This document shows positions 27,775 through 35,345 of a stretch of 40,411 nucleotides of DNA, piece by piece. The position numbers were made by a program, and so were the translations under genes. Positions within the stretch are counted from its first letter, which is position 1; every line of letters starts with the position of its first letter. The notes beneath the pieces were generated by a model. The model did no database searches, was not told the origin of the DNA, and saw only the letters and a program-made list of their open reading frames with translations. The DNA comes from Elioraea sp. Yellowstone. GTDB taxonomy: Bacteria; Pseudomonadota; Alphaproteobacteria; Acetobacterales; Acetobacteraceae. The stretch is taken from assembly GCF_006704265.1 (NCBI RefSeq), contig NZ_VIKA01000010.1, positions 7,501-47,911 of the forward strand. Direction: 5' to 3'.

Positions 27775-29063
27775 CAGATCCCTCCCTTCTCGGCGGGCGG
27801 AGGCGGCTTCGGGCCGATCCCCCGCTCCATCACCACGGCGACGCGGCGCTGCCGTCGCATCCCCCACCACCACACCGGCAGGCAGGCGGCCGAGGCGCAG
27901 GCCACGGCGAGCCGGAGCCCGATCGCCTCGGCCAGCGCGCCCAGGCCGAGCGCGCCGAGGGCCGGGCAGGCCCGGATGATCAGGCCCCAGAGCGAGAGCA
28001 CGCGGCCGCGCATCGCCCGATCGGCCGCACCCTGGACGAGCGTCTGGATCGCCACCCCGTGGACGATCTGTGCTGCGGCGGCAATGGCCGCGCCGAGAAG
28101 CCCGATCTCGAAGATCACCGTCGCGACGAACAGGAACCCCCCGAGCGCCATGGCCGCACCGGCGGCGATCCCGATGAAGGTGAGCCCCCGCGTGCCGCCG
28201 CGCGCGGCGAGCAGCAGTCCCGCCACCAGCGCCCCGCCACCCGTCGCCGAAGCGAGCATGGCGAGCCCCGGCGCGCCGCGCTGGAACACCGAATCGGCGA
28301 AGGCGGGCAGCAGTTCCAGGAAGGGCCGCGCGAACACCCCCATCAGCGCGGCGAACAGCAGGAGAGGCCCGATGCCGCGGTGGCGCGCGGCGTAGCGGAA
28401 GCCGTCCAGCGTCTCGGCGCGCAAGGAACGGGTCGGCGCGTGGCCGAGGCGTTCGGAGGCGGCGATGCGCAGCATCAGCAGCGAGACCGAGGCGATCAGG
28501 TAGGCGGCGCAGTTCACAAGGATCGCGGGCGCGACCCCGGCCCAGACGATGAGCGCGCCGGAGATCGCCGGGCCCGCGAAGCGCGCGACATTGAAGGTGA
28601 GCGAGTTGAGCGCGACCGCGGCCGGCAGGTCCTCGCGCGGAACCAGCGCGGGGATCAGCGTCTGCCGGGCGGGCTGGGTAAAGGAGTTGGACACCCCGAC
28701 CACGAATTCGAGCGCCAGCAGGAGCTCGATCGTGATCAGCCCGGTCAGCACGAGCAGGCCAAGCGTCAGCGACTGCACCGCGGTGACGCCCTGCGCCGCC
28801 ATCGTGAGCCGGATGCGGTCGGTGCGGTCGGCCACCGCACCGGCGATCGGCGCGACGATCACGGCCGGGGCGAGGTCGCAGAAGACGACGAGCCCCAACC
28901 AGAACGGCGAGTAGGTGAGCTCCCAGGCGAGCCAGCCGACGGCGATGCGCTGGATCCACATCCCCGTCCAGGCAAGCAGGCTGCCCGCGTAGAACACGCG
29001 GCCATTGCGGTGGCTCAAGGTTCGGCCGAGGGAGCGGAGTCCCGCGGGGGCGCGGAGCGGCAT
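27774..29063 (-). CDS. MFS transporter (EntS/MFS_3-like)
   Basis: 429 aa from the ATG at 29063 (MPLRAPAGLRSLGRTLSHRNGRVFYAGSLL); the frame to 29207 adds a hydrophilic leader unlike the family. About 12 hydrophobic membrane segments are visible. GRVFYAGSLLAWTGMWIQR and the loop GAVADRTDRIRL (motif A) match the MFS_3/enterobactin-exporter group, which usually exports drugs or siderophores. It is translationally coupled to the downstream Gfo/Idh oxidoreductase. Confidence 0.9.
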   Translation of the reverse strand: MPLRAPAGLRSLGRTLSHRNGRVFYAGSLLAWTGMWIQRIAVGWLAWELTYSPFWLGLVVFCDLAPAVIVAPIAGAVADRTDRIRLTMAAQGVTAVQSLTLGLLVLTGLITIELLLALEFVVGVSNSFTQPARQTLIPALVPREDLPAAVALNSLTFNVARFAGPAISGALIVWAGVAPAILVNCAAYLIASVSLLMLRIAASERLGHAPTRSLRAETLDGFRYAARHRGIGPLLLFAALMGVFARPFLELLPAFADSVFQRGAPGLAMLASATGGGALVAGLLLAARGGTRGLTFIGIAAGAAMALGGFLFVATVIFEIGLLGAAIAAAAQIVHGVAIQTLVQGAADRAMRGRVLSLWGLIIRACPALGALGLGALAEAIGLRLAVACASAACLPVWWWGMRRQRRVAVVMERGIGPKPPPPAEKGGI

Positions 29064-29456
29064 GGGCGGTCCGACTGTTGCGCCATGCGCAGCCGTGCAC
29101 AAGCGCGCCACCGGCAAGGGAGAGGCGCTCGTGCTGGCATAACAACGACATGCCGGCGAGGCCGCGATACCCATCGGCGAAGCCATGACGGACTTGCCCC
29201 GTCCCATCCTGACAGTTTAAGATCACGACGATTGATGAACGCTGAAATCTTCCATTCCTTCTCGCCATGACCGGCAAGGAAGACATGCCCGGCAAGCCTC
29301 AGATCGATTGCAGTCGGCTGCACGACTGACTTTTGGCTGCTTCGAGGGCTGCTGTCCTCCATCTTCGACTTCATTCGGCATCGTGCCGGGACGACAGGCT
29401 CGCCCACGAATCCGGGGCGCCTGCGATCGAGCCGAAATATCGGAAGGAGCACTCCA
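29064..29456. other. Divergent gene-free region between MFS and BCCT genes
   Basis: 393 bp. The part 29150-29450 is less GC-rich than the coding DNA, which suits a shared regulatory region, but no -35/-10 pair convinces on either strand. Short open frames here have no ribosome site or recognisable product. A good AAGGAG site stands 7 nt before the BCCT start. Confidence 0.6.
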
Positions 29457-31112
29457 GTGAGCGAGGAGACCAAGGAGCAGATCCCCGCGACGACCGACAC
29501 CGGCCTGCCGCCGCCGGAGGGCGACGTTGCGCCGATCGAGACCGACTACCAGATCGGCCAGGACAACATCACGCCGAGGCTCGGTCCGTTCAGCCTCGAC
29601 ATCCACAACCCAGTCTTCGCCGTCTCGGGGCTGACGATCGTCGCGTTCACCTTTCTCACCCTCGCCTTCCAGGCCGATCTGGGGCCGGTCTTCGTCGGCC
29701 TGCGCGACTGGCTCACCGCCAGGCTCGACTGGTTCTTCCTCTCCGCCGCCAACATCTTCGTGCTGGTCTGCCTCGCGCTGATCGTCTCACCGCTGGGGCG
29801 CGTGCGGATCGGCGGCACCGAAGCGACGCCGGACTTCGGCTATGCGAGCTGGTTCGCGATGCTGTTCGCCGCAGGCATGGGGATCGGGCTCGTGTTCTTC
29901 GGCGTCGCGGAGCCGATCTCGCACTACAACAGCGCCTTCGCCGGCGTTGCCCTCGAGGAGGGCATGCGCACGGACTGGGCGCCGCTCGGCGCCGCGGCCG
30001 GCGACCCGCAGGCGGCGCGCGCGCTGGGCATGGCAGCGACGATCTTCCACTGGGGCCTGCACCCTTGGGCGATCTATGCCGTGGTCGGCCTCGCGCTCGC
30101 AGTCTTCGCCTACAACAAGGGGCTGCCGCTGACGATGCGCTCGGCCTTCTATCCGGTGCTCGGAGAGCGGGTCTGGGGCTGGCCCGGCCACGTGATCGAC
30201 ATCCTCGCGGTGTTCGCCACGCTGTTCGGGCTCGCGACCTCGCTCGGCCTCGGCGCCGAGCAGGCGAGCGCGGGGCTGCACTTCCTGTTCGGCTTCCCCG
30301 AGGGCGATGCGGGCAAGGTGATCCTGATCGTCGCGATCACGGCTGTCGCGGTGTGGTCGGTGCTGCGCGGACTCGAAGGGGGCGTGAAGAGGCTCTCCGA
30401 GGCCAACATGATCCTTGCCGCGGCGCTGGTGCTGTTCGTGGTGCTCGCAGGGCCCACCGTGCAGATCCTGGCTGGCTTCTTCGGCAACCTTGCGGCCTAT
30501 GCGCGCGAACTCGTGCCGCTGTCGATGCCGTTCTGGCGCCAGGACGACAACTTCCGCCAGGGCTGGACCGCGTTCTACTGGGCCTGGTGGATCTCCTGGT
30601 CGCCCTTCGTCGGCATGTTCATCGCGCGCGTCAGCCGCGGCCGGACGGTGCGCGAGTTCCTGGTCGCGGTACTGCTGATCCCCGCGCTCGTCTCGGTGTT
30701 CTGGATGACGGCGTTCGGCGGCACCGCGATCAGCCAGATCGTCCACCAGGGCATCACGGCTGCCGCCGACGCACCGCTCGAACTGAAGCTGTTCGCGATG
30801 CTCCAGCATCTGCCGCTGGCCGCGGTCACCTCCTTCATCGGCATCGTGCTGGTCGTGGTGTTCTTCATCACCTCCTCCGACTCCGGCAGCCTGGTGATCG
30901 ACACCATCACCGCCGGCGGCAAGGTCGATGCGCCGGTGAGCCAACGCGTGTTCTGGGCCAGCTTCGAGGGGCTGGTGGCGATCGCGCTCCTGCTCGGCGG
31001 CGGGCTCGCGGCCTTGCAGGCGATGGCGGTCTCGACCGGGTTCCCGTTCACGGTCGTGCTGCTGCTCGCCTGCATCTCGATCGTGAAAGGGCTGATGGAT
31101 GAGCCGCGTTGA
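29457..31112 (+). CDS. BCCT family (betaine/carnitine/choline) transporter
   Basis: 551 aa from a GTG at 29457, preceded by AAGGAG. Twelve membrane segments are expected. The family signature FYWAWWISWSPFVGMFIARV is present in full, as is the glycine-rich unwound helix GMGIGLVFFGVAEP that binds the trimethylammonium substrate and sodium. A hydrophilic N-tail of about 45 residues precedes helix 1. The C-tail after the last helix is only about 6 residues (LMDEPR), so the osmosensing C-terminal domain of BetP is missing. Likely sodium- or proton-driven uptake of glycine betaine or a related compound. Confidence 0.94.
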   Translation: MSEETKEQIPATTDTGLPPPEGDVAPIETDYQIGQDNITPRLGPFSLDIHNPVFAVSGLTIVAFTFLTLAFQADLGPVFVGLRDWLTARLDWFFLSAANIFVLVCLALIVSPLGRVRIGGTEATPDFGYASWFAMLFAAGMGIGLVFFGVAEPISHYNSAFAGVALEEGMRTDWAPLGAAAGDPQAARALGMAATIFHWGLHPWAIYAVVGLALAVFAYNKGLPLTMRSAFYPVLGERVWGWPGHVIDILAVFATLFGLATSLGLGAEQASAGLHFLFGFPEGDAGKVILIVAITAVAVWSVLRGLEGGVKRLSEANMILAAALVLFVVLAGPTVQILAGFFGNLAAYARELVPLSMPFWRQDDNFRQGWTAFYWAWWISWSPFVGMFIARVSRGRTVREFLVAVLLIPALVSVFWMTAFGGTAISQIVHQGITAAADAPLELKLFAMLQHLPLAAVTSFIGIVLVVVFFITSSDSGSLVIDTITAGGKVDAPVSQRVFWASFEGLVAIALLLGGGLAALQAMAVSTGFPFTVVLLLACISIVKGLMDEPR

Positions 31113-31275
31113 CGCGCCTCATCCCGTCGCGCGGGGGAACCCGTCACGCGGCAGGCGGCCGCCGCCGAAGATCGGCGTCACGCGCCGCGGCCGTGGCGGG
31201 CGGGCTTCCGCACCGCGTGACCCCGACGCGCCGAGCGCCTAGAGAGGCGGGGAACCCCTGCCCCGAGTCGCGCCC

Positions 31276-33504
31276 ATGCCGATCGACATGACCGAGATTC
31301 GCGACACCCCGCTCGCCGATGCCCTCTCCGAGCGCTACCTCGCCTACGCGCTCTCCACCATCATGGCGCGGTCGCTGCCGGATGTGCGCGACGGGCTGAA
31401 GCCGGTGCACCGGCGCCTGCTCTGGGCGATGCACCAGCTCCGGCTCGACCCGCAGGCCGGGTTCAAGAAATGCGCCCGCGTGGTGGGCGACGTGATCGGC
31501 AAGTTCCACCCGCACGGCGACGCCGCGGTGTACGAGGCGCTGGTGCGGCTCGCGCAGGACTTCGCGCAGCGCTACCCGCTGATCGAGGGCCAGGGCAATT
31601 TCGGCAACATCGACGGCGACAACGCCGCGGCGATGCGCTACACCGAGGCCCGCCTGACCGAGGTCGGCCAAGCGCTCCTCGAGGGGATCGAGGAGGATGC
31701 GGTCGATTTCCGCGCCACCTATGACGGCGAGGAGCGCGAACCCGTCGTGCTCCCCGCCGCCTTCCCGAACCTGCTCGCGAACGGCGCGCAGGGGATCGCG
31801 GTCGGCATGGCGACGTCCATCCCGCCGCACAACGCAGGCGAGGTCTGCGCCGCCGCGATCCACCTGATCGAGCACCCGGACGCCACCACCGCCGATCTGC
31901 TGCGCCACCTGCAGGGACCGGACTTCCCGACGGGCGGCATCATCGTCGAGCCGGCAGACGCGATCGCGGCCGCCTACGAGACCGGGCGCGGCGGGTTCCG
32001 GCTGCGCGCCAGGTGGGAGGTCGAGCAGGGCAAGTACGGCACCTTCCGCGTGATCGTCACCGAGATCCCCTGGCAGGTGCAGAAGGCCCGCCTGGTCGAG
32101 CAGATCGCTGCCGCGATGGAGGAGAAGAAGCTACCCCTGCTCGGCGATCTGCGCGACGAGAGCACCGACCGGGTGCGGATCGTGCTGGAGCCAAAATCGA
32201 AGAGCGTCGATCCCGCGCTGCTGATGGAGAGCCTGTTCCGCGTCACTGCGCTGGAGAGCCGGGTCAGCCTCAACATGAACGTCCTGGACGCCGAGCGCAC
32301 CCCGCGCGTGATGTCGCTGAAGGAGGTGCTGCGCGCCTTCCTCGACCACCGCCACGAGGTGCTGCTCCGCCGCACGCGCCATCGCCTCGCCGCCGCGGAA
32401 CGGCGCATCGAGGTGCTGGAGGGCTATCTCGCCGTCTATCTCAACCTCGACGAGGTGATCCGCATCATCCGCACCGAGGACGAACCGAAGCCCGTCCTGA
32501 TGCAGGCGTTTGCGCTCACCGAGATGCAGGCGGAGGCGATCCTCAACATGCGGCTGCGCAGCCTGCGCAGGCTCGAGGAGATGGAGATCCGCAAGGAACA
32601 CAAGGCGGTCTCGGCCGAACGGCGGCGGCTCAAGTCGCTCCTCGGCGACGAGGGCGAGCGCTGGCGCGCGATCGCGGCCGAGCTTGCCGAGATCCGCAAG
32701 CGGTTCGGCTCGGGCGCGCTCGGGCTGCGCCGCACCTCCTTCGCCGCCGCCCCCGTCGCGACCGCCGAGGCGGTCGCGGAGGCGTTGACCGTGCGCGAGC
32801 CGATCACCGTGGTGGTCAGCGAGAAGGGCTGGGTGCGCGCGCTCAAGGGCCACGCGGTCGATCCCGCGTCCTTGCGCTTCAAGGAGGGCGACCGGCTGCG
32901 CTTCCTGCTGCCCGCGGAAACCACAGACCGGCTGGTCGCCTTCGCCACCAACGGCCGCTTCTACACCGTCGCCGCGGACAGGCTGCCCGGCGGGCGCGGC
33001 GACGGCACGGCGATCCGGCTGCTGATCGACCTGCCGAACGACGCCGATCTCGTCGCCCTGTTCGTGCACCGCGAGGGGGCACGCTACCTCGTCGCCTCCG
33101 CCTCGGGGCGCGGCTTCATCGTCAGGGCCGAGGACGCGGTCGCGGGCACGCGCGCCGGCAAGCAGGTGCTGAACCTCGAGGGCGAGGAGGCGGCCGTGTG
33201 CGCGCTCGTGCCCGCGGGCGCGGACCACCTCGCCGTGATCGGCGAGAACCGCAAGCTGCTGGTCTTCCCGCTCGAGGAGGTGCCGGAGATGGCGCGCGGC
33301 CGCGGCGTCGCGTTGCAGAAATACAAGGACGGCGGGCTTGCCGACGCCAAGCCCTTCGCGCTCGCGGAGGGGCTCGCGGTACGGCTGGGCGAGAACCGGG
33401 TGAGCGTGCGCCCCGCCGCCGAGCTCGCCGAGTGGATGGGGCACCGCGCCCAGGCCGGACGGCTGCCCTGGAAGGGGTTCCCGTCCTCTGGCCGGTTCGG
33501 CTGA
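31276..33504 (+). CDS. parC: DNA topoisomerase IV subunit A
   Basis: 742 aa. It is a type IIA topoisomerase A subunit that cuts and rejoins DNA to separate daughter chromosomes, with ParE as partner (not in the window). The catalytic Tyr is Y122 in [11 protein letters not shown]. The length and the C-terminal beta-pinwheel without a GyrA box (QRGGKG) mark it as ParC rather than GyrA. The quinolone-determining helix reads [13 protein letters not shown], with Ala83 and Glu87 where sensitive enzymes usually have Ser and Asp/Glu. The stop codon TGA (33502-33504) lies inside repeat copy B. Confidence 0.95.
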   Translation: MPIDMTEIRDTPLADALSERYLAYALSTIMARSLPDVRDGLKPVHRRLLWAMHQLRLDPQAGFKKCARVVGDVIGKFHPHGDAAVYEALVRLAQDFAQRYPLIEGQGNFGNIDGDNAAAMRYTEARLTEVGQALLEGIEEDAVDFRATYDGEEREPVVLPAAFPNLLANGAQGIAVGMATSIPPHNAGEVCAAAIHLIEHPDATTADLLRHLQGPDFPTGGIIVEPADAIAAAYETGRGGFRLRARWEVEQGKYGTFRVIVTEIPWQVQKARLVEQIAAAMEEKKLPLLGDLRDESTDRVRIVLEPKSKSVDPALLMESLFRVTALESRVSLNMNVLDAERTPRVMSLKEVLRAFLDHRHEVLLRRTRHRLAAAERRIEVLEGYLAVYLNLDEVIRIIRTEDEPKPVLMQAFALTEMQAEAILNMRLRSLRRLEEMEIRKEHKAVSAERRRLKSLLGDEGERWRAIAAELAEIRKRFGSGALGLRRTSFAAAPVATAEAVAEALTVREPITVVVSEKGWVRALKGHAVDPASLRFKEGDRLRFLLPAETTDRLVAFATNGRFYTVAADRLPGGRGDGTAIRLLIDLPNDADLVALFVHREGARYLVASASGRGFIVRAEDAVAGTRAGKQVLNLEGEEAAVCALVPAGADHLAVIGENRKLLVFPLEEVPEMARGRGVALQKYKDGGLADAKPFALAEGLAVRLGENRVSVRPAAELAEWMGHRAQAGRLPWKGFPSSGRFG

Positions 33505-33630
33505 TACCCTCCGCACAAAGGCTCGACCTTTGTGCGGAGGGTATCGCGCGCGGGGCTGGTGGGGCGGCCGCGCGCGAACATGACCCCAGACCAGCCCGCC
33601 GAAGGTCAAACTTTCGGCGGGCTGGTATGA
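33501..33630 (+). repeat. 130-bp double-hairpin repeat, copy B
   Basis: Same layout as copy A at a constant offset of 9406. Hairpin 1 is a perfect 19-bp stem (33503-33521 with 33527-33545). The core and its 9-bp inverted repeat are identical. Hairpin 2 (33590-33606 with 33610-33626) has one G-T position, from C to T at 33612, and has lost the outermost pair of copy A. The three changes are at 33588, 33589 and 33612. The left end overlaps the parC stop codon. The rest of the 208-bp gap to the VOC gene shows nothing else. Confidence 0.9.
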
Positions 33631-33712
33631 CCCCCCGATCGGCGTCATCGGCAGAACGGATTTCCGTTCCGCCCCGGCCCTCGCCATCGTCAGAGGGCGG
33701 CGGAGGACAAAG

Positions 33713-34510
33713 ATGACGGCGATGGCAGGACCCGGCACCGGGACGACACCGAAGCTCGCGATCGGTGAGGTGGCGCTCCGGGTGCGCGATCTCGACCGGG
33801 TCGCGCGATTCTACCGCGACGCGATCGGGCTGGAGGACGTGCCGGCCCCCGGCGGCGCGGTCGGCCTCGGCGCCGGCGGTGTCCGGCTGCTGACCCTGAT
33901 CGGCGATCCGCACGCGCGGGCGCCGGACGCGCTCGCCGCCGGGCTGTTCCACACCGCCTTCCTCCTGCCCTCGCGCGCCGACCTCGCCGGCTGGCTCGCG
34001 CACGCGATCGAGCGCGGGCTCGCGATCGACGGCGCCTCCGACCACGTGGTCAGCGAGGCGATCTACCTCGCCGACCCCGAGGGCAACGGTATCGAAGTGT
34101 ACGCCGACCGGCCGGCCAGCGCCTGGCGCTGGGACCGGGCGGGCGTGACCATGGACACCCGGCCGCTCGACTGCCGCGGCCTGCTTGCCGCCGCATCGGG
34201 GCCGGCGCCTCTTGCGCCCGCCGGCACACGGGTCGGCCACATCCACCTGAAGGTCGGTGACACGATCGAGGCGGAGTCGTTCTGGACCGCTTCACTCGGC
34301 CTGGAGGTGACCTCGCGCCGACCCGGCGCGGTGTTCATGGCGGCCGACCGCTACCACCACCACGTCGCGGCGAATGCCTGGATGTCGCGCGGCGCCGGCC
34401 CGCGCGACCCGCGAGCGACGGGGCTGATGTGGTTCAGCGTCGCCGGGCGCGACCTGCCGGCGGAGGGTGTCGCCGACCGTTGGGGCAATCGGGCGGTGCC
34501 GGCCCGCTGA
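33713..34510 (+). CDS. VOC family protein (CatE-like, two vicinal-oxygen-chelate modules)
   Basis: 265 aa from the ATG at 33713 after GGAGGA. Module 1 (about 15-135) opens LAIGEVALRVRDLDRVARFYRD and contains LFHTAFLLPSR and EAIYLADPEGNGIEVYADRP. Module 2 (about 170-260) opens VGHIHLKVGDTIEAESFW and contains YHHHVAANAW. The metal-binding His/Glu set of type I extradiol dioxygenases is therefore plausible. It resembles CatE/YfiE-type catechol 2,3-dioxygenases, but glyoxalase or epoxide-opening relatives share the fold. Substrate not deducible. It converges on bpt with a 4-bp gap. Confidence 0.87.
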   Translation: MTAMAGPGTGTTPKLAIGEVALRVRDLDRVARFYRDAIGLEDVPAPGGAVGLGAGGVRLLTLIGDPHARAPDALAAGLFHTAFLLPSRADLAGWLAHAIERGLAIDGASDHVVSEAIYLADPEGNGIEVYADRPASAWRWDRAGVTMDTRPLDCRGLLAAASGPAPLAPAGTRVGHIHLKVGDTIEAESFWTASLGLEVTSRRPGAVFMAADRYHHHVAANAWMSRGAGPRDPRATGLMWFSVAGRDLPAEGVADRWGNRAVPAR

Positions 34511-34514
34511 CGGC

Positions 34515-35294
34515 TCAGCCCGCGGTGAGCGCCGGCTCGGCGGGCACGACGAGCGGCCCGCGCTCGACCTCCGCATCCGTCAGCATGCGCCACTGCCCGC
34601 CCCAGAGGATCTCGGACGGCCGGAAGCGGGCCTTGTAGGCCATCTTGCGGCTCTCCGGCACCCAGTAGCCGAGATAGACGAAGGGCAGGCGGAGCGCGCC
34701 CGCGCGCTGCACCAGCCAGAGCACCATCCAGGTGCCGAGCGAGCGCCGCGCCAGCATGGGCTCGAAGAAGGAGTAGACCGCCGAGAGCCCGTCGGAGAGC
34801 CGGTCGGTCAGGCAGGCAGCCATCAGCGCATCCGTATGGTCGCGGAACTCCACCATCATGGTCTCGATCGGCGTGTCCTCGACCATGGCGCGGTAGTCGT
34901 AGAACCCCATCGCCGCCATGTCGCCGTCGGCGTGGCGGGCCGCCTGGTAGCGCTGGAACAGCGCGAACTGCTCGGTGGTGGCACGCGCCGGCACCTCGAA
35001 CCCCTCGATCCCGGCATTGGCCGCGATCAGCCGACGCTGCGTGCGGTTCGGCTCGAACGCGGCGACGTTGACGCGGATCGGGATGCAGGCGCGGCAGCCG
35101 GGGCAGACCGGCGCATAGGCGATGTTGTGGCTGCGCCGGAAGCCCGCGCGCGAGAGGCGGTCGTGCAGCGCCTCGGCATCCGCGCCGGTGAGCTCGGTGA
35201 CGATCTTGCGCTCGGTCCGGCCGGCCAGGTACGGGCAGGGGAGCGGGGCCGTCGTGTAGAAGAACTGCGGGCGCCTGGCCGGTTTCTGCAGCAT
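34515..35294 (-). CDS. bpt: Aspartate/glutamate leucyltransferase (arginyltransferase-like, Bpt)
   Basis: 259 aa from the ATG at 35294 (MLQKPARRPQFFYTT); a TTG at 35321 is possible but neither has a good ribosome site. ATE_N and ATE_C domains are present. Bpt moves leucine from tRNA to proteins with N-terminal Asp or Glu, marking them for ClpS-ClpAP (N-degron pathway). Four cysteines (C20, C64, C67, C70 in PCPYL and CPGCRACIP) match the N-terminal cluster that in eukaryotic ATE1 has been reported to bind iron-sulfur. GTWMVLWLVQRA and YLGYWVPES are the conserved acyltransferase blocks. Possibly co-transcribed with the amidase upstream (51-bp gap). Confidence 0.93.
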   Translation of the reverse strand: MLQKPARRPQFFYTTAPLPCPYLAGRTERKIVTELTGADAEALHDRLSRAGFRRSHNIAYAPVCPGCRACIPIRVNVAAFEPNRTQRRLIAANAGIEGFEVPARATTEQFALFQRYQAARHADGDMAAMGFYDYRAMVEDTPIETMMVEFRDHTDALMAACLTDRLSDGLSAVYSFFEPMLARRSLGTWMVLWLVQRAGALRLPFVYLGYWVPESRKMAYKARFRPSEILWGGQWRMLTDAEVERGPLVVPAEPALTAG

Positions 35295-35345
35295 CGCCGT
35301 GTGGCTCGGGTGAACTGGCAATGAAGCGGAACCGCCGCGGTGCCG

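Noticed and set aside
26800-29295. An 831-codon frame joining an oxidoreductase to upstream sequence
   Set aside because: The upstream part is a shadow of the MFS transporter in another frame; the Gfo/Idh gene starts at 27774 with its own ribosome site.
29333-31102. A 589-codon frame overlapping the BCCT gene in another frame
   Set aside because: Low-complexity Arg-rich reading with no family resemblance; the BCCT frame has signature motifs and a ribosome site.
24095-33630. The repeats as a CRISPR array or insertion-sequence ends
   Set aside because: There are only two full copies, 9.4 kb apart, in direct orientation, without regular spacers. The genes between them are ordinary chromosomal genes with no transposase, so a composite transposon is not supported.
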